This document shows, piece by piece, positions 23,701 to 33,180 of a stretch of 64,000 bases of DNA. Each line of letters begins with the position of its first letter. The first letter of the stretch is position 1. A program made the translations under genes and the position numbers. Source of the DNA: Umbelopsis ramanniana AG (lineage: Eukaryota > Mucoromycota > Umbelopsidomycetes > Umbelopsidales > Umbelopsidaceae); contig NW_026252107.1 of NCBI RefSeq assembly GCF_025399195.1, positions 62,001-126,000 on the forward strand, given 5' to 3'. The notes under the pieces were generated by a model. The model was not told where the DNA came from, did no database searches, and saw only the letters and a program-made list of their open reading frames with translations.

Positions 23701-25119
23701 CTCCTCTACCTGATAATATATCTGAGGTAATGTATTGAAATCAATATAGCTTGCTTTAACCACACATGTGAAGAGGTCATGCAACTGACTCTTTCCATCT
23801 CATCTCTTCTTCATGTTTGCGTTCGTCTTTTGATTGTCGCAACAGGATCTGCGTCACTTCCTGCGACTATGCTTTCAAAAGGTTCCTTCGGATCGGCCAA
23901 CTCCAGAGGAGCTCATGGGCCATACTTGGATTCAAAATAATGTCTACATGTTGCCATCAGACAAACCCTCAGACGCAAATCAACAGCGACATCAAGCACT
24001 CAAACGGCACACAACTGCACCTGAAGGTCTACTGATGCAGCAAAAGCAACTTACCAATCCTGATACCCTGGACAACGCTAAACCAAGCCCATATAGACAG
24101 TCCAACTATTCTGAAGGAAATTTGCCCGCTTTATCAGCTGTTGACAAAGCTTTACCTGAGATACCAGTAAGCGACCACCAAGCGCCATCATCACGCAGTG
24201 TTGGCTACCTTGTGTCTAAAGGGGCCGGGGGCGTCACATCAAGACTGTTCTCTAGAGCCAGCAAACGTTTCTCGAAGGAGATTGAGTATTCTGAAGTTCA
24301 CCGCTTTATCAAAACCTCATTCTCTAAATGTAAGTGACATGCGATATACAAATGGAAGAAATGTCGGTATGTTCGATTGTTAATTCAACCCAATGTATAT
24401 AGCTGTTGTATGCAAGGCATGCCTACAACTTATCAAGAAGCATGCTTTATTCTGTGAAGGTTACCATGTCATAGAATATTTACCTCCGATGATTGTGCAA
24501 AATGTTAATCCATCAGCTCTACAGATTGCTCTCTCATTTGTCATGAAAAGTGCAAGCAAGATACATCTCTGTGTTCCATCTATGTTGTAGGAAGGCCATC
24601 CTTGGACGAGGTAAGTCGTGGTACTACTTGTCACTGCGATTTTTGACTGTGCAGCATTTTTAATGAATAATAATACTATAGTTGCCGCAACGGAATTCAT
24701 CGCCAGCCATGGATGTGGATACAAAACTTCGTCCGCGGCCAGTTTCAGAGCCACCTCATGTTATCCGACGAACAAAATCAGGCATTACCTTACCAGAAGA
24801 ACCCAATCCATCACCTTTTGCGGTTCCTTCGAGCCCAATACCCACTACATCCATCTCAGCAAACTTACGCCAACGTACACGTAAATTATCAAAGGCGTTT
24901 GCTTCTGTTTCGGCCACCAATCTCTCGGATTTTGGTCGCATGGGCAAAAGTCGGGAGAGTTTACAAAATGTAGAAAATGACTACCGTACGGGCCATATAT
25001 CGACCTTACATGCTTATGCAGAAGAACTTCAGCCATCATTATCGTCACTGATCGTTCCCGAATCTTTGCATGGTCCCAAGAGAAGGAAGCAAGAGAAGGA
25101 CGAATGCATTATTTCTTGA
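20769..25119 (+). CDS. CH domain - Cdc7/Cdc15-like kinase - C1-like finger - CAAX protein
   Basis: About 14 exons splice cleanly to about 1,120 residues. Residues about 35-140 form a calponin-homology domain: [61 protein letters not shown] ~410-residue Ser/Thr/Pro-rich linker follows. The kinase domain (about 549-825) starts [18 protein letters not shown], with the VAIK-type lysine in MMAVKRITL. The catalytic loop is [12 protein letters not shown], where Cys replaces the usual Arg of HRD, then [16 protein letters not shown] and [18 protein letters not shown]. It resembles the septation kinases Cdc7/Cdc15/SepH. About 918-966 is a C1-like finger: H, 12 residues, [16 protein letters not shown], final Cys. 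The protein ends DECIIS, a CAAX-type prenylation motif after a basic stretch. It probably acts on a membrane in polarity, septation or MAPK-type signalling; the exact role is unknown. Confidence 0.9.
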
Positions 25120-25492
25120 TCACTGTACCTGTATCCGTAATTTGTATGATAAAGATTGTTGTATACCCATCGTGAAATGTACCTTTGAAATATTTCTACC
25201 ACTACATGATGTTACTGTGCAGCGTACGCAGTGAGGCAAGGATCTAAACCTTACTGGCGTGAGGCTTTCGTTATTGCCCAATTCACAAGTCACACCTTTG
25301 TCAAATTGGGGGTTAGGTAAAAAGCTTATTTGGATGAAGTGATGCTGGGCTATTTTTGCGCTACGCTGTGACAGCTTCCATTGCTGTCGTGTGGCTGTAA
25401 GCGCACAAGTCACTTGCACCATTCGTATTTAAGCGACACTTGTACTGTGGTGGTATCTTCATCTCGTTCCAGCTCACACTATACAGCACAAT
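25120..25492. other. Intergenic region 5' of the first 7-TM gene
   Basis: About 370 bp between the kinase stop and the first 7-TM ORF, both on the plus strand. It should hold the kinase 3' UTR and the promoter of the next gene. No RNA gene, repeat or further ORF could be supported. Confidence 0.4.
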
Positions 25493-26336
25493 ATGTCTAT
25501 TAATTCTCCAACGTTTTCCCTGAAACTAAGAAAGATATCGTCCATAGTCGACGTCGCAGTTTGTGGTATACTCTTGCTTGCTCTTCTTGCTCGGCACAAA
25601 TCAAACGCTAGGTTGCACTACTACCTGTTGGAACTGGCAGTCATTTGTGGAATAATCTTTGATGCCTTAGCCCTTCATACCCATGACAATTTTTCTTCTA
25701 TTTTCGGACCCATCGTCAACAGCTATGGCCGTCATGAGTGCCCTCACTTTACTACTTACTCAACTCGCTGGCTTGTGGGCAATGCATTGTTGCTCTGAAA
25801 TCTACCTTGGGAGTCGCGACATATTAGCAAGCATCCCTGCAATACTTGGAACCCTCTGGCTTATCGTGGTCACAGTCCTTATTATTGTGGTTCGCGTGGT
25901 AGTTGGCAACAATGCCACTTTCAATGCTCTCACATTATCAAGGATCATCTTTTGGGCCTCCCCTGCATTATCTATATGGTCTGTTCTAGGTCTCATCTTC
26001 ATTCGCGTGTTGGCTACTCGAGGTTCTCGACAGCATTATGGCATTATTAGACGAATAATGACTAATGATTGGGAGCTCTTGGCTTTTTTCATTGTACTCG
26101 TCACTCTTTACTCTGTCTGGATGGTTTTCATAGGATATTTCCCATTTTCTAATGATGTCGTTGAAAGATTGGCACAGATTGATCTCGCATTGTCAATATT
26201 ATTAACAAGAGTAAGTCTTCTGCTCTTCATTGGATTCTATACCAGGTTATCTGCAATGGTGCCTATACAAGAACGAATGAAGATGGAAGAAGACATAGAC
26301 GAGCTGACAATGCCAATGCCAATGCGTAATTTTTAG
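25493..26336 (+). pseudogene. Seven-TM orphan protein, frame broken near 25,700-25,740
   Basis: Two overlapping frames together reproduce the neighbour at 27181-27993. The first frame (25493-25798) gives TM1 (VAVCGILLLALLA), RLHYYLLELAVICGIIFDAL and DNFSSIFGPI, which aligns with KLHYYFLLAANVF and the DNS...NGPI of the neighbour. The second frame takes over at about codon STAMAVMSALTLLLT and continues through four or five more TMs to FYTRLSAMVPIQE, matching the neighbour's FYNKLSVMTPLPL. No intron with credible borders restores the frame without deleting a TM: gt...ag solutions here are either ~8 nt or remove TM2. Hence this is a frameshifted gene or an assembly indel. The function is unknown; the topology suggests an orphan receptor-like membrane protein. 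Confidence 0.6.
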
Positions 26337-27180
26337 ATGGCACAATTTTTTTTTTTTTCGGTCAAGTACTGTAAAGACCTTTAATATATAAACATGAAAA
26401 AGTTACCATATTTCCCATGGAAACCATGCAGCAATTCATGTTCGATTTACGTAAACAAAAAGAAGATGAGGAAATCTTGACCCTTACGAGCATGCATATT
26501 GACCAATCAGCTTTCATGACGAAAGATTCGGTGCAAGAGTGAAAATTTGTATAAGGAATATATCACTTTGCAGGTACCCATTGACACGGGCTAACGCGGC
26601 GACGGCCTTCCCCTAAGGTTTCCGATGCGGAGTATAATTGTGCCGAATGCAACGCGCCACGTTTATTCACAACCTCCATTTTCCTTTTCCATGCTTTGAG
26701 TTATTTTCGCCAATCAGCCTCAGCTAAACCCTTTAAGAATGTTCCATCTACGCAGCAGCATAACGTTGGTGGCAATATCACTATAGTTAGAAATGTATGC
26801 TACTCTGAGATATACTGCAAGACGTACATAAAGTTTCTTCTATCGAGAGATTATCATTAAATTTGCAAGAACCAATGCTGCTAGTGCTGAAAAAACATTC
26901 AGCTACATCAACTGGTTTTGACGTTGTAGGCATTGGTTGAAGAGGTAGGGTTTTTGTGCAAATTGAAGCCAGTGCTTTGAAAGGTTGAAGGCGGGGGAAG
27001 AGCCCCATTCGAATTACTGCGAGGCGGCAGTTCAATGTGTTTCGCTACTGGGGAAATTCTTTGTCCGCATCGGTCACGCATTTGTCTGTGTATTTCTAGG
27101 AGTGGTGACGGCGTTACACTAAAAAAAAAAGTACATAAACCTGATACTTTTGCTACCTTAACTGTCATCTTTTCTCAAAC
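26337..27180. other. Intergenic region between the two 7-TM genes
   Basis: About 840 bp between tandem 7-TM paralogues on the same strand. It contains a T-run just after the first stop and an A-run at 27120-27130. ORFs on the minus strand here (about 26787-27168) have no recognisable content. It presumably includes the promoter of the downstream gene; no TATA box stands out. Confidence 0.4.
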
Positions 27181-27993
27181 ATGGCTGATCCTATAGACTA
27201 TATCAAACTTGCCAATGCTCAAGTAGTGATAAACATCTCGGTATCTGCCATCCTTGTCGCCATCTTGGTCTTACAGCTCTTGGTACGCCGTGGATCTGTG
27301 AAGCTCCATTATTACTTCCTGTTGGCTGCCAATGTTTTCTCTTTGATTTCAAATGCAATCAGCGAAGGCATTGACAATAGTTATATGGTCTCAAATGGCC
27401 CAATTTTAGCACTCGTCATCCTGGGCTATATATCAGACGCCTTCTTCGGCTTGACTGCTGTGCTGGCTCTGCGTCAATTCACGATCTCATATCTGGGAGG
27501 GCCAACCTTTGTAATAACCGCCATGTGTAGCCTCGCAATTGCTGCATGTTTAGCCTTTATCATTGTGGCTGGCCTTTACGCTCAATCTATCGTAACCCCA
27601 AGTACAGACAATAATGTATACATACTGTACAAAGCTGACTTATGGACCTTCTTCGCGCTATGGGCGTGGTTACTACTGCTTTTGCTGGTTATTCGAATAA
27701 CATATCACACCAAAGTGCCACACAATGAGAAAAGGAGCACAATCATCAAGACCTTCAGCTTACTTTCGTTGTACATTGTCATGATGTTTGCGTTTTATCT
27801 CTATGTTGTAATTACAACATATGAAGAAGAGATCTTGTTTGCACAAGATTTTGGCATCGTGGTCGGTAATGTGATCCTTAATACACTGCTTTATAGGCTC
27901 TCTACACTTCTTTTCGTAATGTTTTACAATAAGCTATCGGTAATGACACCACTCCCTCTCGGAAGGGATACACATGAAATCTGTGAGGCATAG
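27181..27993 (+). CDS. Seven-TM orphan membrane protein
   Basis: A 270-residue intronless ORF with seven hydrophobic segments: about 15-37 (VVINISVSAILVAILVLQLL), 44-62, 72-95, 108-135, 155-172, 190-212 and 224-250. The N-terminus is short and lacks a cleavable signal peptide. Basic residues cluster in the loops after TM1 (VRRGSVK) and between TM5 and TM6 (ITYHTKVPHNEKRS), which suggests those loops face the cytosol, as in receptor-type 7-TM proteins. No rhodopsin-type, Ste2/Ste3, cAMP-receptor or PQ-loop motif is recognisable. It is paralogous to the broken ORF just upstream (shared LHYY near TM2, GPI near TM3, FYxKLSxM at the C-terminal end). I cannot assign a function. Confidence 0.7.
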   Translation: MADPIDYIKLANAQVVINISVSAILVAILVLQLLVRRGSVKLHYYFLLAANVFSLISNAISEGIDNSYMVSNGPILALVILGYISDAFFGLTAVLALRQFTISYLGGPTFVITAMCSLAIAACLAFIIVAGLYAQSIVTPSTDNNVYILYKADLWTFFALWAWLLLLLLVIRITYHTKVPHNEKRSTIIKTFSLLSLYIVMMFAFYLYVVITTYEEEILFAQDFGIVVGNVILNTLLYRLSTLLFVMFYNKLSVMTPLPLGRDTHEICEA

Positions 27994-28205
27994 ATGTAAT
28001 ATACCCTTGCAATACACATATCGTACTAATTTACAATTTCAAACCATTATTCATAATAAAATTCTGATATCACCTCCTACAATTACCAGGTTGATGGTCT
28101 GTTTAGCACGTTTGTCTGTTAATAAAGTGACATTTTTGCGATTACCCGGTATAATACACATGTTCTTGAGTCGTCTTTAATCCGTTTTACATTGGCAGCT
28201 TCGCT

Positions 28206-28622
28206 ATGACTTTTATAAGGCTACAAGTTTTGCAGCTGAATGTAGGGAGAAGATCAAAATTGGCCATGAAACAAAAAAAATGGTACTTATTTCCAAACAT
28301 CAATGAGACAACAACTGATAGTAGCTTTTACTGCTCAACTGGAAAGAAGTTACTCAATGTGCTTATGGCTGACCTTGCTCGCCGCTGCGCACAGACTTCC
28401 ATTTTAGGCAGCCGATACGACCCGTTGTTGAGTGGCTACATCATGTCATACAACTTATTGAGCGGTGAATTGCTCAAGCAGCTTCAATACGGTCTCTCAT
28501 TTACTTCATCAAATGCAGAAGCTTATCTCGCAATGGTTGTACATTCGGCAAATCCGTATCTGCAGTGTGGCAAAATAGTACTTTACAAACAGAAGTGCTG
28601 TTTTCCAGAAAGTAGAGGTTAG
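28206..28622 (+). other. Unassigned open frame, possible 5' exon of the downstream membrane-protein gene
   Basis: A 138-codon frame starting at an ATG. It contains an alpha-helical, Leu-rich stretch (KKLLNVLMADLARRCAQ, then SGYIMSYNLLSGELLKQLQ) and ends beside a gttagt donor-like site at 28620. A second coding-like stretch with a strong donor (gtaagt at 28859) lies downstream, and its frame joins the multi-TM ORF through an acceptor at 29026. I could not find a set of junctions that links this frame to it without a frame conflict. It may be a 5' exon, a separate small gene, or chance. Confidence 0.25.
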
Positions 28623-28852
28623 TTTTCGCCATTGCAAGGCAAGAGAACGCATCTAATTTTTCTAATCTTACACGAGCCGCAAACGAGAAGCAGCGGCATT
28701 CAATACACCAAATGCTGTTCTGGAAAAAAATTGTTATTGACACTTGTACTAAACATTCTGCGCCTTAACATAACTTACTTGCTAGGCGACTTCGTTTTGA
28801 AGTTGGTACCTGGCGACAAACGTCTGTGACGATTCGCGATATATTTAGGTTC

Positions 28853-30094
28853 ATGAAGGTAAGTTGATGACCCAAGCGTCGTACAGTAATCTCGATGGAA
28901 ATAGCTGACATAGGTCTTGCAGTCTTAGGAATTTCGCTACCATTTTCTTTTCTTAGAACACATCGCTTGGTATAGCTGTTGGCTAGCCACATACGTGCAG
29001 CCACAGTTCACATGTCCTCATTATAGGTTTGCCACATCAATTCACGCACTAACAATTTACGTCTTCACTTTGTGGAATTATCACTTCAAAACCTAGAACG
29101 GTGTTATGCTCTACTAAAACAGATCGACAATGCAGCAATATGTAATGGCAGTGATATACGGGAGATTAAGCAAAGACCATTGCTGCGCCTCTTTCACTAC
29201 TGGCACGAGTTTCATGGTGACACTGTGTTCCCATCTAAACCTATAAAATGTGCCACACTGCGATTTCTTGTCACCACGCTCATGTTCTCCGGCTTTTCAA
29301 TCAATTTCACATCGGTCCTTGCTGCCCAGATAAATGCGACGCTTTCTTTTATTGTTGCACAGATTGCAATCTTTTCTTTGCATATCTTTGCAGGTCATGG
29401 CATAGGCAGGTCACCTATACGCTTATTACGTAAACTACATCTCATGGTTGCAATTGCACTCTCTGTATTGGTGGCTCAACGACATTGTCCGTGTATCGCA
29501 TTCGAAGTAGAAGCGGGAATCATGTTTTTTGCCTACATTCTTTTCGTGTGCAATACCCAATACTCAATCCAGCTTATGCGCAACTACAATGAAGCTCGAT
29601 TCGGCACGGAAAGCCGTATAATAAGCCGCATATGTTCCGTTGTCATATATGCCTCAGTGGCTATCTTCGTAGCGGCAATATGTACCTATATTGCTGAAAG
29701 GTACAGCGGTGTGGACCATCAATACTCTTTGGAAACAATAATCCCTTGGGGAATTTCAGTAATCTCTTGGTACCATCCCATGATGATGGTGGTAACGAAA
29801 TATTGTGATCGAAACAAGGAACCGATGAAAGATATTGAGAAGCCATTCTCTATAAGAATACTTTCCATTGGAAACTCTATCGCTATGTTTTTAGCTTGTG
29901 AGGTTCATGGCGTGATTCTGCTGTATCATCCACCGACAACTTGGAAAGGCATGATTGATATCCTTGGAGTGGCTTTCGCAATTGGCGCCGTGTATTATCA
30001 ATTTACGTCACCTTATATTCTTCTTTTACAAGCACCAATACATGAGCTCCTTAAAATAGAGAAGCTCCCGCTGACGAACGCCGATGACCATTGA
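28853..30094 (+). CDS. Orphan polytopic membrane protein
   Basis: The main exon runs 29027-30094. A minimal model uses ATG 28853 (Met-Lys), a gtaagt donor at 28859 and the acceptor ttatag at 29026, giving MKVCHINSRTNNLRLHFVEL. The frame of the first exon is open further 5' (EVGTWRQTSVTIRDIFRF), so more exons may precede it. The protein has a ~75-residue N-terminal helical region (LSLQNLERCYALLKQIDN). About eight to nine hydrophobic segments follow, for example TLRFLVTTLMFSGFSINF, LSFIVAQIAIFSLHIFAG, GIMFFAYILFVCN, ICSVVIYASVAIFVAAI, IIPWGISVISWYHPMMMVV and MIDILGVAFAIGAVYYQF. No domain was recognised. It is not obviously related to the 7-TM pair upstream. Confidence 0.55.
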
Positions 30095-30574
30095 TGGGTG
30101 GTATCAAATTCCAAGTATAAAAATCTACATAGAATAAAAAACTTCATCAAATGAATTGCGGTACGGTTTTCAAATGGCCTTACGTGCCGGCAATGGTTGG
30201 CACCAAGGAGGTCCTTGGGGTGTAAGCTTTGTTTCTTCTTAAGTTACCCTCTTCTCTTATGACCACAATATAATAGATAGTGTTTTTCGCTATTAAAAGT
30301 TTGGCTTGACCAGGTAAGAATCACAAGATTTTTTTTATGGTTATGGCTCAGGTTTTTATGGATTACATACTCATTTCAAAAGATCATAGACTTTTTTAGT
30401 GTACATGGTTCTATATCACGCAAGTTGGTCGGTATGGATCCGTCTTGATTCGACTGGTAGTATGTATCACCATGGAACGATGCCAATGCCAAGGGCCAAG
30501 TTGTCGGCGATTAAAACGTAGCCGAGCATGTTGGCATAGGCGCAAGTACTACGCACTTGGCGGACGAGGAATAC
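30095..30574. other. Intergenic region 5' of the small-peptide gene
   Basis: About 480 bp with no supported gene. Near its end (30541-30560) a short inverted repeat is visible: caagt and acttg flank a tacgc-containing centre. It lies just upstream of a TATA box and could be a regulatory site. Confidence 0.4.
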
Positions 30575-30581
30575 TATATAA
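30575..30581 (+). promoter_or_regulatory. TATA box of the 53-residue peptide gene
   Basis: TATATAA lies 71 bp upstream of the start codon at 30652. With initiation about 30 bp downstream this leaves a ~40-nt leader. Few genes in the window have so clean a TATA, so strong or inducible transcription is likely. Confidence 0.55.
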
Positions 30582-30651
30582 TGGCTATGGTCATCAACCT
30601 TTGGAATAGCATTCCATCCATCAGAAACAAATCTTATACGCTATAAAGAAC

Positions 30652-30813
30652 ATGCCTTTCTTCAAGCACTCTTCAAAATCCTCTGCAAGCTCTACATCTG
30701 GTGCTTCTGCCTCTTCCACCAAGACTGCAAGCACAAAGCAAGCAAAGAAAACCGCTCCTCATGTATTCTTTCCCACTTACCCAATGCAACACAGTCCAAT
30801 CAATCGCATGTAA
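30652..30813 (+). CDS. Small Ser/Thr/Lys-rich protein, 53 residues
   Basis: This short ORF starts MPFFKHSSKSSASS, continues with Ser, Ala, Thr and Lys repeats (TKTASTKQAKK), and ends HVFFPTYPMQHSPINRM. Three observations support it as a real gene. It has a clean TATA box at a fitting distance. Its codons are C- or T-ending (tcttcaagcactcttc, accaagact), as in well-expressed fungal genes, unlike the surrounding AT-rich DNA. The sequence is bipartite, with an aromatic/proline C-terminal motif rather than random composition. No signal peptide or TM is present. I do not recognise the family; a stress- or spore-related peptide is only a guess. Confidence 0.55.
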   Translation: MPFFKHSSKSSASSTSGASASSTKTASTKQAKKTAPHVFFPTYPMQHSPINRM

Positions 30814-30968
30814 TGCCAATGAAAGCGTTAGAAGCGGCCCTTCTCTCAGCCTTTATGTATTCTAGAACGTTGTACAATTCGCATAAAAATAAATAACATA
30901 TGTGTCATATGTATCATATTCACACTTCAGCTACCAAAGCACTACTTTGGTAATGCCTTTATACTTTA

Positions 30969-31223
30969 TTAGATTGAAAATTTGTCAGTTACAATAAGCT
31001 TTTCGTCTTGCTGTTCAAAGATAGCTTCTATTGCAATCCTTTGTCGAGCAGGGTGAGAAAATCGTTTACACATCGTTACAAGCCATAATTTACCACGCAA
31101 CATAACAGTGGTATAGAGAATGATAAATAGAAGAAGGAGTGATCTACTGGATCTGCTGTTTACTCTCTTTTTGCCCTGCGATGTGAATGATTTTTGAGAA
31201 ATATCCTGACCGAAGCTTGACAT
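30969..31223 (-). CDS. Small single-pass membrane protein, hypothetical
   Basis: An 84-residue ORF with a basic, Ser-rich N-terminus (SQGKKRVNSRSSR), one hydrophobic segment at about residues 28-50 (SLLLLFIILYTTVMLRGKLW), and a ~35-residue C-terminal tail. The positive residues before the TM predict a cytosolic N-terminus. It lies convergent to the small peptide gene. No similarity was recognised, so it may be a chance frame. Confidence 0.35.
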   Translation of the reverse strand: MSSFGQDISQKSFTSQGKKRVNSRSSRSLLLLFIILYTTVMLRGKLWLVTMCKRFSHPARQRIAIEAIFEQQDEKLIVTDKFSI

Positions 31224-31684
31224 CGAAGGAAGGATTAGGAAGTCATTCTCGAAGTAATTCCATGCGTTTTGGTGAGTGAGTATATCGTTGTAATTCTAGC
31301 GTATGAATTAGATGATTTGCTGTACTTCTCCTATCTATTGACTGGCTGGAGAAAAGTTATTCGTAGTTTGGGAATGAAACTTTTGTGATTGAGCTAGTAT
31401 TTTATGAAACAGTGACAACCTACTGCTGTTATTTCTCAGGTACCTATCTCTGAGCACCCTACGTTCGAAAAGCCTTGTTTAAAAGGCAGCGATGATGCTT
31501 GAGTTAAAAGTTGTCTGCAGTTCATATACTTAATAACATATACAGAAAATGAAAGCTATACTATCTATCAATGTGGTATGAGCTATAAATTTGACTTGGC
31601 ATCAAAGGGATCTTTCGCAGTAAAAGCCATAGAGGTATTTTTGCAAAGTCACAACTGGTAGTTTGGCTTACTTTTCTCTCCGTC
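31224..31684. other. Intergenic region 5' of the BLOC-1-like gene
   Basis: About 460 bp, AT-rich, between two divergently oriented small genes. It should contain both upstream regions. Nothing else could be supported. Confidence 0.4.
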
Positions 31685-32491
31685 ATGATACAAATCTCGG
31701 AAGATGCATCACAAAACCTAGCTAAAGGTCTGACAGACCAGATCGTCCCCACACTCGACCTGCTGAATCGACGACTTACGATACTCGAGTGAGTTCACGT
31801 TCGGTATTTCAAACCAGTTGAAGTATTATGCTCATTCTCGAGATTAGGTCCCAGCAGCAGGAGCTTTTAGATAGCCTACACGTCGCTAGCGATTCGACGT
31901 TAACAGAACTGGATCTCACTAATATCAAAGAAACTGTATGTAATCGGTAGATGTGCGCTGGCTGTTAATTGTTGGGCTGTTCTGACACGTCTTATGTCTA
32001 TTGCGAGGCAGATGGCGAAAATTTCAATATACCGCGACAAAGTTTTGTACATAGATGCTACCTCCAAGTCATTAAATATCAGATCTCGTCAGTTGAAGGA
32101 GAAAGCAGCAAACCTTCATACAGCGCGAACTAATTACGATGCGCAAGCAGCAAGCTCGAAACAGAGGAATCAAGAGCACGACATGTCGGTTGCCGCAAAA
32201 GTCGTTATACCCCCCAGTCCAATCGCGGCGTCACCAACTTCCAACAGCCCTGCATTGGACTCAGGTTCATCATCACCAGCAGTGGAAGATAATCAAACAT
32301 CCCTTGTTGCAGTGCTGGAGGATGCGGTGCCAACAGATAGTGCTAGTACGACTTCACAAATCAAAAAGAAGAAGAAGGCAAAACCAAAGCGACGAGAAGC
32401 TATTATAGACGAAGGACCTATCAAGCGGCCTGTATCGTCATCTAATATCGCTAAAGGATTACGTCCATCACCGACACCACCACCACAGTAA
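31685..32491 (+). CDS. BLOC-1-like coiled-coil subunit (snapin/pallidin type)
   Basis: Three exons: 31685-31789, about 31849-31936 and 32012-32491. The junctions give MIQISEDASQNLAKGLTDQI, VPTLDLLNRRLTILESQQQE, ELDLTNIKETMAKISIYRDK and VLYIDATSKSLNIRSRQLKE in one frame. The first ~110 residues are two amphipathic helices with heptad spacing, as in the small subunits of the endolysosomal complexes BLOC-1/BORC. The order (paired helices, conserved LxxLxxRLTxLExQQ, then a YRDKVxxI helix) is most like snapin or pallidin. A Ser/Pro-rich, Lys-rich tail of ~120 residues (QIKKKKKAKPKRREA) is unlike the short metazoan proteins. The exact subunit cannot be decided by eye. Confidence 0.5.
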
Positions 32492-32781
32492 ATAATCAAG
32501 CCAACCATGCATATGGTTTTAAAAAAAAACTGCAATATGAGTTGCTGTTTGTACAAGTTGCGAATAAATATACTATATACAAGCGAATAGGAATGTATCG
32601 CAATCGAGTAAGGATCGAGTAGACATCGATAAGTGGTTGAGCAATGGTCAAGAATGAGGTTGAGTGCAGGCGTGATTGGGACAAAGTCAGTGGTAAGAGT
32701 ACAAGATAGTTGCTAAGGCACGTAGATACAGGATACATGTGAAAAATGAAAGGAGAGTAAATAGGCAACTGAATGGCTTGG

Positions 32782-33048
32782 TCAAAGGTCGCTTGGTGCG
32801 TGGTTATCGCCCTCTGGCTGATGAGGATCTTCGTCTTCCTCAAACTCGATTCCTTCGAGATCGAACAAGTCATCCAAGTCGAACATGATTACCGTGACGG
32901 CCAGCATGATCAACAAAACCTTTGGTCGAAGCACTTGCTTTGTAAATTGCATAATGAGATCCGATAACAAAAACCCTTGCGAGCCTCTGTATTGCGAATA
33001 TATAACTTGAAACGGGAACATTCCTGGAAATGAGGATAAGGTGGCCAT
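32782..33048 (-). CDS. Small membrane protein with acidic tail, hypothetical
   Basis: An 88-residue ORF from ATG 33048. The N-terminus is MATLSSFPGMFPFQVIYSQY, followed by a polar stretch and a hydrophobic helix (VLLIMLAVTVIMFDLDDLF), then a very acidic tail (EGIEFEEDEDPHQPEGD). The frame is open upstream to 33105, with a possible earlier start. It sits between the BLOC-1-like gene and the 3' end of UBA1, so it is transcribed in the same direction as UBA1, with its start 133 bp after the UBA1 stop. No family was recognised. The composition is too ordered to be obviously random. Confidence 0.45.
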   Translation of the reverse strand: MATLSSFPGMFPFQVIYSQYRGSQGFLLSDLIMQFTKQVLRPKVLLIMLAVTVIMFDLDDLFDLEGIEFEEDEDPHQPEGDNHAPSDL

Positions 33049-33180
33049 TATGAAGACATAGAAGGTGGGACAAAAGCTACCGGTTCCCAAACACAAAAAA
33101 TCCAAAATTATGTCAAGTCATTGTCTTATGAACATTTTTATTGCCGCCAAATTTCGATTCAATGCTGACATGCTACTAAA

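Noticed and set aside
26787-27168. Minus-strand small ORFs between the 7-TM genes
   Set aside because: Low-complexity translation, no splice signals and a better explanation as the promoter of the downstream gene.
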